Below, one piece after another: positions 16,987-24,706 of a stretch of DNA of 64,000 nucleotides. The position numbers and the translations under genes were made by a program. Where the stretch lies: assembly GCA_964344565.1 (NCBI GenBank), contig CAYFNT010000010.1, forward strand, positions 1-64,000, in the 5' to 3' direction. The notes below the pieces were generated by a model. It ran no database searches and was not told the origin of the DNA. It was given only the letters and a program-made list of their open reading frames with translations. Every line of letters begins with the position of its first letter. Within the stretch, counting starts at the first letter, position 1. Source of the stretch: JACNKJ01 sp964344565. GTDB taxonomy: Bacteria; Krumholzibacteriota; Krumholzibacteriia; JACNKJ01.

Positions 16987-17967
16987 CTAAACCAGCAAGC
17001 CGGCTTCGTGCTTCTTGCGAAGGTTGGCCAGCATGTCCTCGGTCATGGCGTCCAGGTCGAAAGCGGGCTTCCAGCCCCACTCCTCGCGAGCGGGCGTGTC
17101 GTCGATGCTGTTGGGCCAGCTGTCGGCGATCTCCTGGCGGAAGTCCGGCTTGTAGGTGCAGGTGAAGTCGGGGATGACCTTCTTGATGCTCTCGGCCAGC
17201 TCGGTCACCGAGAAGCTCATGGCCGCGATGTTGAAATCGTTGTGATGCTTCAGTTCCTCGACCGGCGCTTCCATGAGGTCGAGGGTCGCCTTGATGGCGT
17301 CGGGCATGTACATCATCGGAAGCACGGTGTCCTCGCGCACGAAGCACTCGTAGCTGCCCTTGGTCACCGCGTCGTAGTAGATGGCCACGGCGTAGTCGGT
17401 GGTTCCGCCACCGGGCAGGGTTTCGTGGCTGATGATGCCAGGGTAGCGCACGCCGCGGCAGTCCAGACCGAAGCGCTTGAAGTAGTAGTCCGCGAGCAGT
17501 TCGCCGGCCACCTTGGTCACGCCGTACATGGTCGTGGGCTTGAGCACCGTTTCATTGGGCGTCATGTCGAGGGGAGCGCCCGGTCCCCAGACCGCGATGG
17601 AGCTGGGTACGAAGATGCGAGTGAGTTTCTTCTCGACGCCGATGTCGAGCACGTTCTTCAGGCCGTCCATGTTCACGGACCAGCAGAGCCAGGGCTTGTC
17701 CTCGCCCACCGCCGAGAGGATGGCCGCCATGTGGTAGATGGTGTCGATCTCGTACTTGTCGACGACCTCCTCCACCGAAGGCTTGTCGGCCACGTCGATG
17801 TACTCGAAGGGACCGGACTCCAGCAGTTCCTTGCTGGGAGCAGTCTTGCGGCCGGTGGCCAGCACGTTGTCCGCGCCGTACTTCTCGCGGAGGGCCAAGG
17901 TCAGTTCGGAGCCGATCTGTCCCACGGCACCGGTGACCAGGATGCGCTTCATCTCGTTTTCGGCCAT
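16987..17967 (-). CDS. SDR-type L-threonine 3-dehydrogenase
   Basis: An NAD-dependent epimerase/dehydratase-fold protein of 326 residues. It shows the Rossmann motif VTGAVGQIGSELT (about residues 11-23), the short-chain active site with Ser (PSSIAVWGP) and YGVTK, and the threonine-dehydrogenase-specific stretch RYPGIISHETLPGGGTTDYAV. It oxidises threonine to 2-amino-3-ketobutyrate, which the downstream Kbl cleaves. This SDR enzyme is unrelated to the zinc-dependent E. coli Tdh. Start ATG 17967 has GAGAGG at good spacing. A promoter candidate and a GC-rich palindrome (18001-18017) lie in the leader. Confidence 0.93.
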   Translation of the reverse strand: MAENEMKRILVTGAVGQIGSELTLALREKYGADNVLATGRKTAPSKELLESGPFEYIDVADKPSVEEVVDKYEIDTIYHMAAILSAVGEDKPWLCWSVNMDGLKNVLDIGVEKKLTRIFVPSSIAVWGPGAPLDMTPNETVLKPTTMYGVTKVAGELLADYYFKRFGLDCRGVRYPGIISHETLPGGGTTDYAVAIYYDAVTKGSYECFVREDTVLPMMYMPDAIKATLDLMEAPVEELKHHNDFNIAAMSFSVTELAESIKKVIPDFTCTYKPDFRQEIADSWPNSIDDTPAREEWGWKPAFDLDAMTEDMLANLRKKHEAGLLV

Positions 17968-18027
17968 TTTTCGACCTCTCGATGACGATGTGGATGGTTG
18001 GCGGGGCGGCCGCCCCGAAGCCTTTCC

Positions 18028-18056
18028 AAGCTACAAAATCAGGACCCCCGAATCAA
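18028..18056 (-). promoter_or_regulatory. Candidate promoter of the threonine degradation operon
   Basis: TTGATT (18051-18056) and TAGCTT (18028-18033) on the minus strand are 17 bases apart, 61 bases upstream of the threonine dehydrogenase ATG. The leader downstream contains a palindrome, CGGGGCGGCCGCCCCG, that may fold in the mRNA. Confidence 0.4.
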
Positions 18057-18060
18057 GAAT

Positions 18061-18166
18061 GGCTGGCGGACTTTTGCGTGCGTCTCCGGTTCGGCGCGGT
18101 CGGGCATTTGCAATAGGAATGCGGGTCTGCGCGCCTCACAGTCGCGCAGCGCAAAATCCGCCAGCC
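18061..18166. repeat. 106-bp element with 17-18 bp inverted ends
   Basis: GGCTGGCGGACTTTTGCG at one end and the reverse complement GGCTGGCGGATTTTGCG at the other differ by one inserted base. An inner stem GCATT...AATGC sits near the middle, so the whole can fold as one long imperfect hairpin. It fills most of the 324-base gap between the Omp28-like gene and the threonine operon; no open frame of note is inside. Confidence 0.7.
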
Positions 18167-18263
18167 AGCCCGTGACGCGTGGCAGGAAATCCTCCCGCCA
18201 TCGAGGAACATTGGGAAGGCTAAAGAAGGTGCGGAGCCAACTCCTTCGTGGGGATTAGAAAGC

Positions 18264-18286
18264 GGGGGAGGCGTCCTGCCTCCCCC
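18264..18286 (-). terminator. Terminator hairpin of the Omp28-like gene
   Basis: GGGGGAGGC/GCCTCCCCC, a 9-bp stem with a 5-base loop, begins 6 bases after the stop codon on the minus strand; only a short TTT follows. Confidence 0.75.
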
Positions 18287-18291
18287 ACATC

Positions 18292-20274
18292 CTATTTCAG
18301 CATCACCATTTTGCGAGTCTGCTCGCCGTCATCGCTGGACAGCTTGTAGAAGTACAGACCCGAAGGCGACTTGTGACCGGCATTGTTGCCGCCGTCCCAG
18401 GTCACCAGGTGCTCGCCGACGCCCCAGTGGCCGTCGACCAGGGTCTTCACCAGACGACCCTGCACGTCGAAGACCTCCAGCTTCACCTGACCGGCCTTGC
18501 CGATCTGGAAGCGGATATCGGTCTTCGGATTGAAGGGGTTCGGCACGTTCTGGCTCAGGGCCAGGGCGCGGGCCGGGATGTCCTCGGCGCCGGTGAGGTC
18601 CGGGTTGAGCCAGTCGAGTACGCGATCCATCACTACCGCGCGATCGGTGGCGTTGTTGATGGCCTCGTAGCCGAATGAGAAGTACACCGTGCGGTAGGTG
18701 CCGGTATCGGCTCGGGTACCGCCGTTGCGGGTGGTGCTGTAGGCCCAGATGGTCTCGCCGCCGTTGTAGGGATCGACGTCGCTGGGATACTCCTGGTTGT
18801 TCGCGCCGTCGCCGCCCTGGATGATGATGGAGAGACCGTCGGTGATCGGATCACCCGCGATGCCGTCCAGGGTGTAGTCGTTGGTATCGTCGGCCACGAA
18901 GGTGGCGTGCAGATACTCGCGGAACCAGGTGTAGGCCGAGCCGCCCTGGTCGTTGTGGTCCCAGCCGATGTCCTGGCCCGAGATGAAGAGAGCGCCGCCG
19001 CCATCGAGGTAGGCACCGAGAGCGCTTCGATCGTCCTCATCAAGGGTCGGGAACGCGAAGCCGCAGTTCCAGACGACGATATCGAAGTAGTCCAGGATCT
19101 CGGAGCTCAGGGTGGCGCTTCCGCGATCCCAGGTGGCCCAGCTGCGCCCGTGGGCGTCGATGGCCGGTCCGTAGAGATCGGAGTCGAAGTTCTCGCCGCC
19201 GTCGTCGTCCACGAGCAGGATCTCGGTATCGGGCGTGATGACCGAGAAACTGAGAGAGCGATCGTCGGTGCGGGCGCCCTGCGATTGGATGAGCAGATCG
19301 GCCTTTCCGCCGCCGCTGCTGCCGGTCTCGATGGCGACCCAGTAGGATACGTCCGCGCCGGGAGCCAGGGTGACCTGGAGTGAGGTCTCGTAGCTGTCGC
19401 CGTCCCAGATGTAGGCGGCCCAGTCGCCAGGCAGAGCGCCGGTGTCGAAGCTCAGGTCGTAGGTATCGCTCTGGGTGCCCACGTTGAAGAGACGGAACTC
19501 GCCGAAGTCGTGGGTGCCGTCATTGATGACCACGCGCTCGTCGAGGTTGTAGAAGCGGAAGGCGTAGTCGCCGGTGGGCAGGTTGTTGGTCGCCTGCATC
19601 ACTTCCTTCGTGTCCTCGTCCTGCACGATGACGATGATGCGCAGTTCGTCGAGATCCCATTCGCCGTTCGAGGGGAAGGTCTGATAGACGTTCTGCACCT
19701 GTCCCGCCGCGCTGATGGTCAGGGGCGTCTCCGTGACCATGTCGCGTAGCACGTCCTGCAGCAGGTCTCCGCCGATGAGAAGGTTGTTCTCGACCACGAA
19801 GGCCCGGATCATGTAGTTGCCGGCCATGTCATCGGTCAGCTCGACATCGAAGTCGACGAAGGCGGGCAGGCCCTCGTAGGCCCAGCTGTTGTAGCTGATC
19901 TTCACCGGCGTGGCGTCGGCGTAGTGAGCCCGGACGATTCCGTCATAGGGTCCGCCGTCGATCACGTCCGTGCCGGCGCCGACCTGGTTGATGGTTCCCA
20001 GCCACACCAGGTGCGGGATACCACTCATGTTGTAGTAGTTCTGCCGAGTCTGCGCATCGGGAACGCCGATGTCGTTGTAGTACTCGATGCAGTCGAATTC
20101 GGCGTCGTCGTAGCGGTCCTGCATCACGGCAAGACCTGAGGAAGCCCTCGGACAGTAGGGTCACCAGGTGGCGGTGCCCAGCTCGGCGAAGACCGTGCGG
20201 GGAACCAGGGCATAGACCTGCGCGGCCATGCCGAGGATGATGAGGGCAAGAATCGCCCTGCGCGTGGCTTTCAT
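18292..20274 (-). CDS. Candidate selenoprotein: secreted Omp28-like thioredoxin-fold protein with in-frame TGA at the redox motif
   Basis: From ATG 20274 (AGGAGG upstream) the frame encodes a signal peptide (MKATRRAILALIILGMAAQVYA), then AELGTATW, an in-frame TGA (20161-20163, codon 38), then PYCP and 620 further sense codons. Omp28-related and similar secreted thioredoxin-fold proteins have TWCPYCP here, so the TGA replaces the first Cys of CxxC, leaving UxxC. The cis-Pro loop is intact (MSGIPHLVWLG). Downstream come a putative Ig-like region, a domain with ILLVDDDGG...YFDIVVWNCG (ThuA/GATase-like) and a FlgD-like C-terminal sorting domain (NPFNPKT...MVMLK). TGA ends other genes here, so it is not reassigned to Trp. 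Alternatives: a nonsense mutation, or a GTG start at 20127. Selenocysteine fits best. Confidence 0.8.
20135..20163 (-). promoter_or_regulatory. Candidate bacterial SECIS element with its UGA codon
   Basis: After the UGA (20161-20163) the mRNA reads CCGAGG (20151-20146), loop GCUU (20145-20142), CCUC, a bulged A, then GG (20135-20136). This gives a six-bp stem with one bulge and a four-base loop starting with G, 15 bases after the UGA. Known bacterial SECIS hairpins have a short stem with an early G in the loop at about this distance. It lies inside the coding sequence, as required in bacteria. Structure inferred by eye. Confidence 0.6.
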
Positions 20275-20342
20275 GATTCCTCCTGAGTCGCGTGGGGAGA
20301 AGTGGATACCAGGGGCGGATTATAGCAAAACCCAGGCCTTGC

Positions 20343-20405
20343 GGGGGAGAGGAGATGTCCCCTCGGTCAGCTTCGAATTCCCTCGCGGACATCTCCTGTC
20401 CTCCC
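20343..20405. repeat. Inverted repeat upstream of the Omp28-like gene
   Basis: GGAGATGTCC (20351-20360) and GGACATCTCC (20387-20396) are perfect inverted repeats 26 bases apart; flanking bases extend the pairing imperfectly to about 19 bp. It lies 77 bases upstream of the candidate selenoprotein ATG and could be a regulator site or an mRNA structure. Confidence 0.5.
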
Positions 20406-20489
20406 GGCCCGTCCGCTTAGATTCAAGTTCCCGCAACAGCTGTGTCATACCTCAGGATTTCCCATTGTTACTCGCAGCGCTAGGCGGAT

Positions 20490-20612
20490 CGGTCCCGGAG
20501 GGATGGAGTTTCCCCCGTGGGACTTGTGAAGCGGGCCGGAGATCATAGATTTGTCAGAAGGATTGACCCGCTGAACCGGAGCGCGGGGGGAAGCTCCATC
20601 CCTCCGGGACCG
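20490..20612. repeat. 123-bp element with 26-bp near-perfect inverted ends
   Basis: CGGTCCCGGAGGGATGGAG plus TTTCCCCC at one end is matched by its reverse complement at 20583-20612 with one mismatch (G-U compatible). Inner arms AGCGGG/CCCGCT nest inside. It begins 3 bases after the DUF5989 stop. It may act as a strong terminator or be a MITE-like insertion; it has no coding capacity. Confidence 0.75.
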
Positions 20613-20614
20613 TC

Positions 20615-20773
20615 TTAGAAAAGCGCATAGATGAAAGGCGCCAGAGCGGATCCTTCGGCCAGGACCACGAGTCCCGCGATGAGGACGAGTACGAAAACCA
20701 CCGGGGCCAGCCACCACTTCTTGCGGGTCCTGAGGAGGGACCAGATCTCCAACATCGTCGATGCCTTGCTCAT
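20615..20773 (-). CDS. DUF5989 family membrane peptide (52 aa)
   Basis: ATG 20773 follows GGGAGGATAG. The product MSKASTMLEIWSLLRTRKKWW is followed by a transmembrane helix (LAPVVFVLVLIAGLVVLAEG) and ends SALAPFIYALF. Both the RKKWWLxP entry and the SxxAPFIYxLF end are diagnostic of DUF5989, a family that recurs beside SxtJ and carbamoyltransferase genes. It is short and easily missed. Likely an inner-membrane partner in the same module, 24 bases after the SxtJ stop. Confidence 0.9.
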   Translation of the reverse strand: MSKASTMLEIWSLLRTRKKWWLAPVVFVLVLIAGLVVLAEGSALAPFIYALF

Positions 20774-20797
20774 CTATCCTCCCGTTTCGATGGCCGC

Positions 20798-21238
20798 TCA
20801 GAACTGCCGTCGATAGTTCTCCTTGCCGCGAGATCGGTCCTCTCGCGGCTCCCAGTAACTCGCCAGACTTCGATCGATCTTCTGTTCGAGGAAACTCTTG
20901 CCGAAGAGCCTGCCGACCAGACCGATAGGCGTGATGGCGACGAAGTAGACAAGGGTCAGAATCAATCGCGTCATGAGCCAGCCCAGGGGAATGGCCAGGC
21001 CCATCCAGAACTTGTGCACCGGCGCCAGGGCGCGGGGAAGCGCCAGCGCGGCCACGAGGAAGAGGGCGGCGAGAATCCAGAGCCAGATCCAGGCCTCTCC
21101 TCCGCGCCACAGGACGATCGATCCGATCACGCCGAGGGCGATGGCCATGAGCAGTCCGAAGCTCCGAAGCGTCTTTCGATCTCCGGATACGCCGCGGACC
21201 TCGCCGAGCATGGCGCGCAGTTCCTCAGTCCAACTCAT
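20798..21238 (-). CDS. SxtJ family membrane protein (146 aa)
   Basis: After a short cytosolic start (MSWTEELRAMLGEVRGVSGDRKTLRSFGLLMAIAL) there are three to four membrane helices and a charged C-terminus (YWEPREDRSRGKENYRRQF). The order helix, GG, helix, ALAPVHKFWMGLAIPLGWLMTRLIL is characteristic of the SxtJ family, named from saxitoxin clusters but widespread next to NodU/CmcH carbamoyltransferases. It overlaps the carbamoyltransferase stop by 14 bases. The biochemical role is not known. Confidence 0.88.
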   Translation of the reverse strand: MSWTEELRAMLGEVRGVSGDRKTLRSFGLLMAIALGVIGSIVLWRGGEAWIWLWILAALFLVAALALPRALAPVHKFWMGLAIPLGWLMTRLILTLVYFVAITPIGLVGRLFGKSFLEQKIDRSLASYWEPREDRSRGKENYRRQF

Positions 21239-23033
21239 AGCGCTCCCTCCAGTTCTCGTCGTCCGCGAGGGGCGGTTGCTGGTCCTTGTGGAGAAGGAAG
21301 CCGTCGAGATAGAGGTGATCCATCTCCGTGCGCATGAAGCAGAGGTAGGCGTCCTCCGGCGTGCATACGATGGGTTCGCCGCGCACGTTGAAGGAAGTGT
21401 TGATGATGACGGGGCAGCCGTACTTGCGCTCGAAGGCCGCGATCATGTCGTAGTAGAGAGGATGATCCTCCCGCGCGACGGTCTGGATGCGCGCGCTGCA
21501 GTCCACGTGGGTCACCGCGGGGATGTCCGAACGCGGCACCTTGAGCATGTCCAGCCCCCGAAGCTCATCCTCGCCGTGGTCGCGGCGCACCCGCGGATGC
21601 ACTCCGGCCACCAGGAGCATGTAGGGACTGGGGCGATTCAGTTCGAACCACTGATCGGCCTTGTCCTCCAGGGCCGACGGCGCGAAGGGCCTGAAGCTTT
21701 CGCGATACTTGATCTTCAGGTTCATGGTGGTCTGCATCTCGGTGGAACGCGCATCCCCCAGGATGCTCCTCGCGCCCAGGGCCCGGGGGCCGAACTCCAT
21801 GCGCCCGCGGAACCATCCCACCACCGCTCCGCCGGCGATGAGATCGGCGACCTTTTCGGGGACATCCTCATCGGCCACGGCCTCGTGGGGAATGTCCTGC
21901 CGCTGCAGAAAGGATTCGATATCGCTCCGCGGAAAGGCCGGCCCCAGGAGCGATGCCCCCTGGGCGTCGCGCCCATTGCTTCGGCGCTCGCCCTTCATCA
22001 GCCGATGCCAGGCGAAGAGCGCCGCGCCCAGCGCCCCGCCCGCATCGCCGGCGGCCGGCTGGATCCAGATGTCGTCGAAAGGGCCCTCCCGCAGGATTCG
22101 ACCGTTGGCCACGCAGTTGAGCGCCACGCCGCCGGCCAAGCAGAGCTTGGACTCTCCGGTGCGCTCGTGAACGTGCCGCGCCATGCGTAGCATGATCGTC
22201 TCGGTGACATCCTGGATGGATCGGGCCAGGTCCATGTGCCGCTGCTCGAGCTCCGATTCGGGCGCGCGGGGCGGACCGCCGAAGAGCTCGGCGAAGCGGC
22301 CGTTGGTCATGGTCAGGCCCGAGCAGTAGTTGAAGCAGTCCATGTTCATGCGGAAGGAACCGTCTTCCTTGAGATCGATGAGCTCATCGAGGATGAGCTG
22401 CGCATAGCGCGGCTCGCCGTAGGGCGCGAGTCCCATGACCTTGTACTCGCCGGAGTTCACGCGGAATCCGGTGTAGTATGTGAAGGCCGAGTAGAGCAGT
22501 CCGAGGGAGTGGGGAAACTTCAGGTCGGCCTGGATCTCGAGATCGCGGCCTTCCCCACGGCCGAAGCTCGCGGTGGTCCATTCGCCGACGCCGTCCACGG
22601 TGAGGAAGGCGGCCCGCTCGAAGGGCGAAGGGAAGAAGGCCGAGGCGGCGTGGGATTCGTGGTGCTCGGGAAAGAGCATCTCGCCTTCGAAGTCGAGTTC
22701 CCGCGCGATGAGATCCTTGATCCACAGCTTCTTCCTCAGCCAAAGGGGCATGGACTTCAGAAACGAAGGCAAGCCTCTGGGCGCGGTGGCGAGGTAGCTC
22801 TCCAGGAGCCGCTCGAACTTGAGCAGCGGCTTCTCGTAGAAGACCACCGCATCGAGCTCGGCGCGCTCGATTCCCGCCTGGGACAGGCAGCTATCGATGG
22901 CATGGGATGGGAAGTCGAGGTCGTGCTTGCGTCGCGTGAAGCGCTCTTCCTGCGCGGCGGCCAGAATATCGCCGTCCCCCAGGAGGCAGGCGGCACTATC
23001 ATGATAGAAGGCCGAGATCCCCAGTATCTTCAT
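21225..23033 (-). CDS. NodU/CmcH-type carbamoyltransferase
   Basis: 602 residues from ATG 23033 (GGTGAGGTG upstream). The N-terminal ASKHA domain opens MKILGISAFYHDSAACLLGDG and carries HHESHAASAFFPSPF (metal-binding His residues). The C-terminal half has GRMEFGPRALGARSILGDAR and VIINTSFNVRGEPIVCTPEDA, the nucleotide and substrate site of NodU, CmcH and TobZ. The enzyme uses carbamoyl phosphate and ATP to carbamoylate a hydroxyl, usually on a sugar or polyketide. With SxtJ, DUF5989 and a divergent SGNH protein it probably decorates a cell-surface glycan. The substrate cannot be told. Confidence 0.93.
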   Translation of the reverse strand: MKILGISAFYHDSAACLLGDGDILAAAQEERFTRRKHDLDFPSHAIDSCLSQAGIERAELDAVVFYEKPLLKFERLLESYLATAPRGLPSFLKSMPLWLRKKLWIKDLIARELDFEGEMLFPEHHESHAASAFFPSPFERAAFLTVDGVGEWTTASFGRGEGRDLEIQADLKFPHSLGLLYSAFTYYTGFRVNSGEYKVMGLAPYGEPRYAQLILDELIDLKEDGSFRMNMDCFNYCSGLTMTNGRFAELFGGPPRAPESELEQRHMDLARSIQDVTETIMLRMARHVHERTGESKLCLAGGVALNCVANGRILREGPFDDIWIQPAAGDAGGALGAALFAWHRLMKGERRSNGRDAQGASLLGPAFPRSDIESFLQRQDIPHEAVADEDVPEKVADLIAGGAVVGWFRGRMEFGPRALGARSILGDARSTEMQTTMNLKIKYRESFRPFAPSALEDKADQWFELNRPSPYMLLVAGVHPRVRRDHGEDELRGLDMLKVPRSDIPAVTHVDCSARIQTVAREDHPLYYDMIAAFERKYGCPVIINTSFNVRGEPIVCTPEDAYLCFMRTEMDHLYLDGFLLHKDQQPPLADDENWRERYELD

Positions 23034-23124
23034 CCGCACCTCACCAGGATTCACGCTGTCAGCACAAAGGCATTTTAGCACAATTACTTGGGCGGATTGG
23101 CCTGTGAGCCGGAAAATACTGGCT

Positions 23125-23193
23125 ACTCCCCTAGCTTGAGGAGTTTCAATCGGATAGAATCAATCACTGATTGGCGTACTCCCCGCAAGGAGT
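23125..23193 (+). promoter_or_regulatory. Leader with three short hairpins, the last covering the ribosome site of the SGNH gene
   Basis: ACTCC...GGAGT occurs twice (23125-23144 and 23178-23193), with CAATC-ACT-GATTG (23161-23173) between. The second GGAGT is part of the AAGGAGT ribosome site, so pairing with either ACTCC would hide it. Alternative pairings between the two copies are possible. Confidence 0.4.
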
Positions 23194-23198
23194 GATCC

Positions 23199-24374
23199 AT
23201 GGGCGGAAGAGGGGCAAGAGCCTGGATGATGCGAGGCGTCCTGCTGATGCTGGGACTCCTCTTCGGACTGCTGCTCGCCGAGGTCCTGCTCCGCCTCTAC
23301 TTCGAGATAGTTCCCGATCCCGGCGATGCCCCCTATCTCGCCGAGGAGAAGGCCGACTACATTCGAAGGCCTACCCGGGAAGGCGAGGCCCTCGCCAACG
23401 CCGACGATCGCATCAACTCGCTGGGCTTTCGCGACCGCGAACCGATGCATCCCAAGAGCGAGTCGAGCTATCGCGTGCTGGGCATCGGGGACTCCTTCGT
23501 CTTCAGCCTCGTACCCCTCGAAGAGAACTTCCTGCGCGTGGCCGAACGCGAGATCGACGCAAGAGTCGCGGAATCCTACGACGGGGCCGAAATGATCCTC
23601 ATGGGCATGGGCGCATGGTCGCCTGAAAACGAGGTCGGCGCCCTCGAATCCATCGGCCTTCAGCTCGACGCCGACTTCGCCCTGCTGAACTTCTTCGTGG
23701 GAAACGACGTGACCGACATCCCGCTCAAGGGCAAGGTTCTGCGGGGTCGCCTCTACTATGTCGGATCGCCCTATCCCGCCTTGAACCTGCTGCGCAAATC
23801 CATGGTCTATCTTCTCGTCGAGAGGAATCTTCTCTATCGGCTGCGGGACCGTCTCGTGGAACGTCACGTGGACGCCAAGGTCGAGACCACCCGGGAGCTG
23901 GTCATTCCCGCCTCGCGGGACAGCGAAGCCGTGCTGCCATCCCACTACCTTCACCATCAATTGAAGAGATTGTCCGTCTACGAAGCGGATCCCGATGCGC
24001 GCATGGAGAAGCTTTGGAAGCGTGCCGAAGCGGCCATCGAGCGATTCGATTCGCTATGCCGAGGGGCGGACCTCCCCTGGGCCCTGCACCTGATACCGGC
24101 CGAGATCCAGGTTGACCGGCTGGTTCGCCATCGGGTGCTCGAAGCTCTCGGTCGGAACTCCGCGGCCTACGATTTCGACTATCCCCAGAAGCGTCTGCGG
24201 GCCTTCGCCGCGGCGCGCGGCATCAGGGTCATCGATCCGATGCCCGCGATGCGCGAAGCTCACGATCCCGCCGACCCTCTCTACATCCAATTCGACACGC
24301 ATTGGAACATGCGCGGCAATCGTCTCGCCGGCGAAGCCATCGCGGACTCAATACTGCTTTGGATGGCTGAGTGA
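23199..24374 (+). CDS. SGNH-hydrolase-like membrane-anchored protein
   Basis: 391 residues with one N-terminal membrane helix (GVLLMLGLLFGLLLAEVLLRLYF). The SGNH blocks are visible: GIGDSFVFS (nucleophile Ser), LLNFFVGNDVTD (block III GxND) and FDTHWNMRGNRLAGEAIA (catalytic D-x-H). This pattern occurs in AlgJ/AlgX-like and other sugar O-acetyl hydrolase or transferase proteins facing the periplasm. It is divergent from the carbamoyltransferase operon, so the two share a 165-base control region. It probably adds or removes acyl groups on the same glycan; this is inference from context. Confidence 0.85.
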   Translation: MGGRGARAWMMRGVLLMLGLLFGLLLAEVLLRLYFEIVPDPGDAPYLAEEKADYIRRPTREGEALANADDRINSLGFRDREPMHPKSESSYRVLGIGDSFVFSLVPLEENFLRVAEREIDARVAESYDGAEMILMGMGAWSPENEVGALESIGLQLDADFALLNFFVGNDVTDIPLKGKVLRGRLYYVGSPYPALNLLRKSMVYLLVERNLLYRLRDRLVERHVDAKVETTRELVIPASRDSEAVLPSHYLHHQLKRLSVYEADPDARMEKLWKRAEAAIERFDSLCRGADLPWALHLIPAEIQVDRLVRHRVLEALGRNSAAYDFDYPQKRLRAFAAARGIRVIDPMPAMREAHDPADPLYIQFDTHWNMRGNRLAGEAIADSILLWMAE

Positions 24375-24396
24375 GTGGGCGGGGCGGCGGGAAGCC

Positions 24397-24699
24397 CTAT
24401 TTCTCCTGCCCCAACTCCCTCAGGCGCTCGTAGGTGAAGATGCCCGTGGAATGTCCGTCGCTGAAAGCGATCTGGATGGCGTAGTGGCCCACCGCGTCGA
24501 TGCGAAGGGGATGCACGTTCTCGGCGACGGTGTCGGGATCGAGCAATGGCCGGCCGGTCATCTCCTCCACGCACTGGGCGCAGGGACAGGCCAGGCGCAG
24601 GAAGCGCGCGGCGTAGTGGCTGCGGTGGCCGTCCTTCCAGAGGATACTCACATCGTGGTCGCCTTCGCGCGAAATCTCGACGGGTGTCGTGCGCTCCAT
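24397..24699 (-). CDS. DUF971 family protein
   Basis: A single DUF971 domain of 100 residues: VSILWKDGHRSHYAARFLRLACPCAQC, a cysteine cluster (C-P-C-A-x-C) and VGHYAIQIAFSDGHSTGIFTYERLREL. The domain resembles the N-terminus of gamma-butyrobetaine hydroxylase and is fused to Mrp-type proteins in plant HCF101. Here it is a separate gene 7 bases after mrp, so a joint role in Fe-S cluster delivery is likely. Cytosolic. Confidence 0.92.
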   Translation of the reverse strand: MERTTPVEISREGDHDVSILWKDGHRSHYAARFLRLACPCAQCVEEMTGRPLLDPDTVAENVHPLRIDAVGHYAIQIAFSDGHSTGIFTYERLRELGQEK

Positions 24700-24706
24700 G
24701 TTCCCC

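Noticed and set aside
17968..18170. Glycine or other riboswitch before the threonine operon
   Set aside because: No glycine aptamer core sequences; only an inverted repeat and a GC palindrome.
18292..20127. Treating the Omp28-like gene as starting at GTG 20127
   Set aside because: It would remove signal peptide and redox motif from a protein with an intact secretion tail, and the ribosome site there is poor; the upstream start has AGGAGG.
18292..20274. TGA reassigned to Trp or Cys throughout this genome
   Set aside because: Many clear genes here end in TGA with overlapping next genes (for example 5516, 9029, 38037), so TGA is a normal stop.
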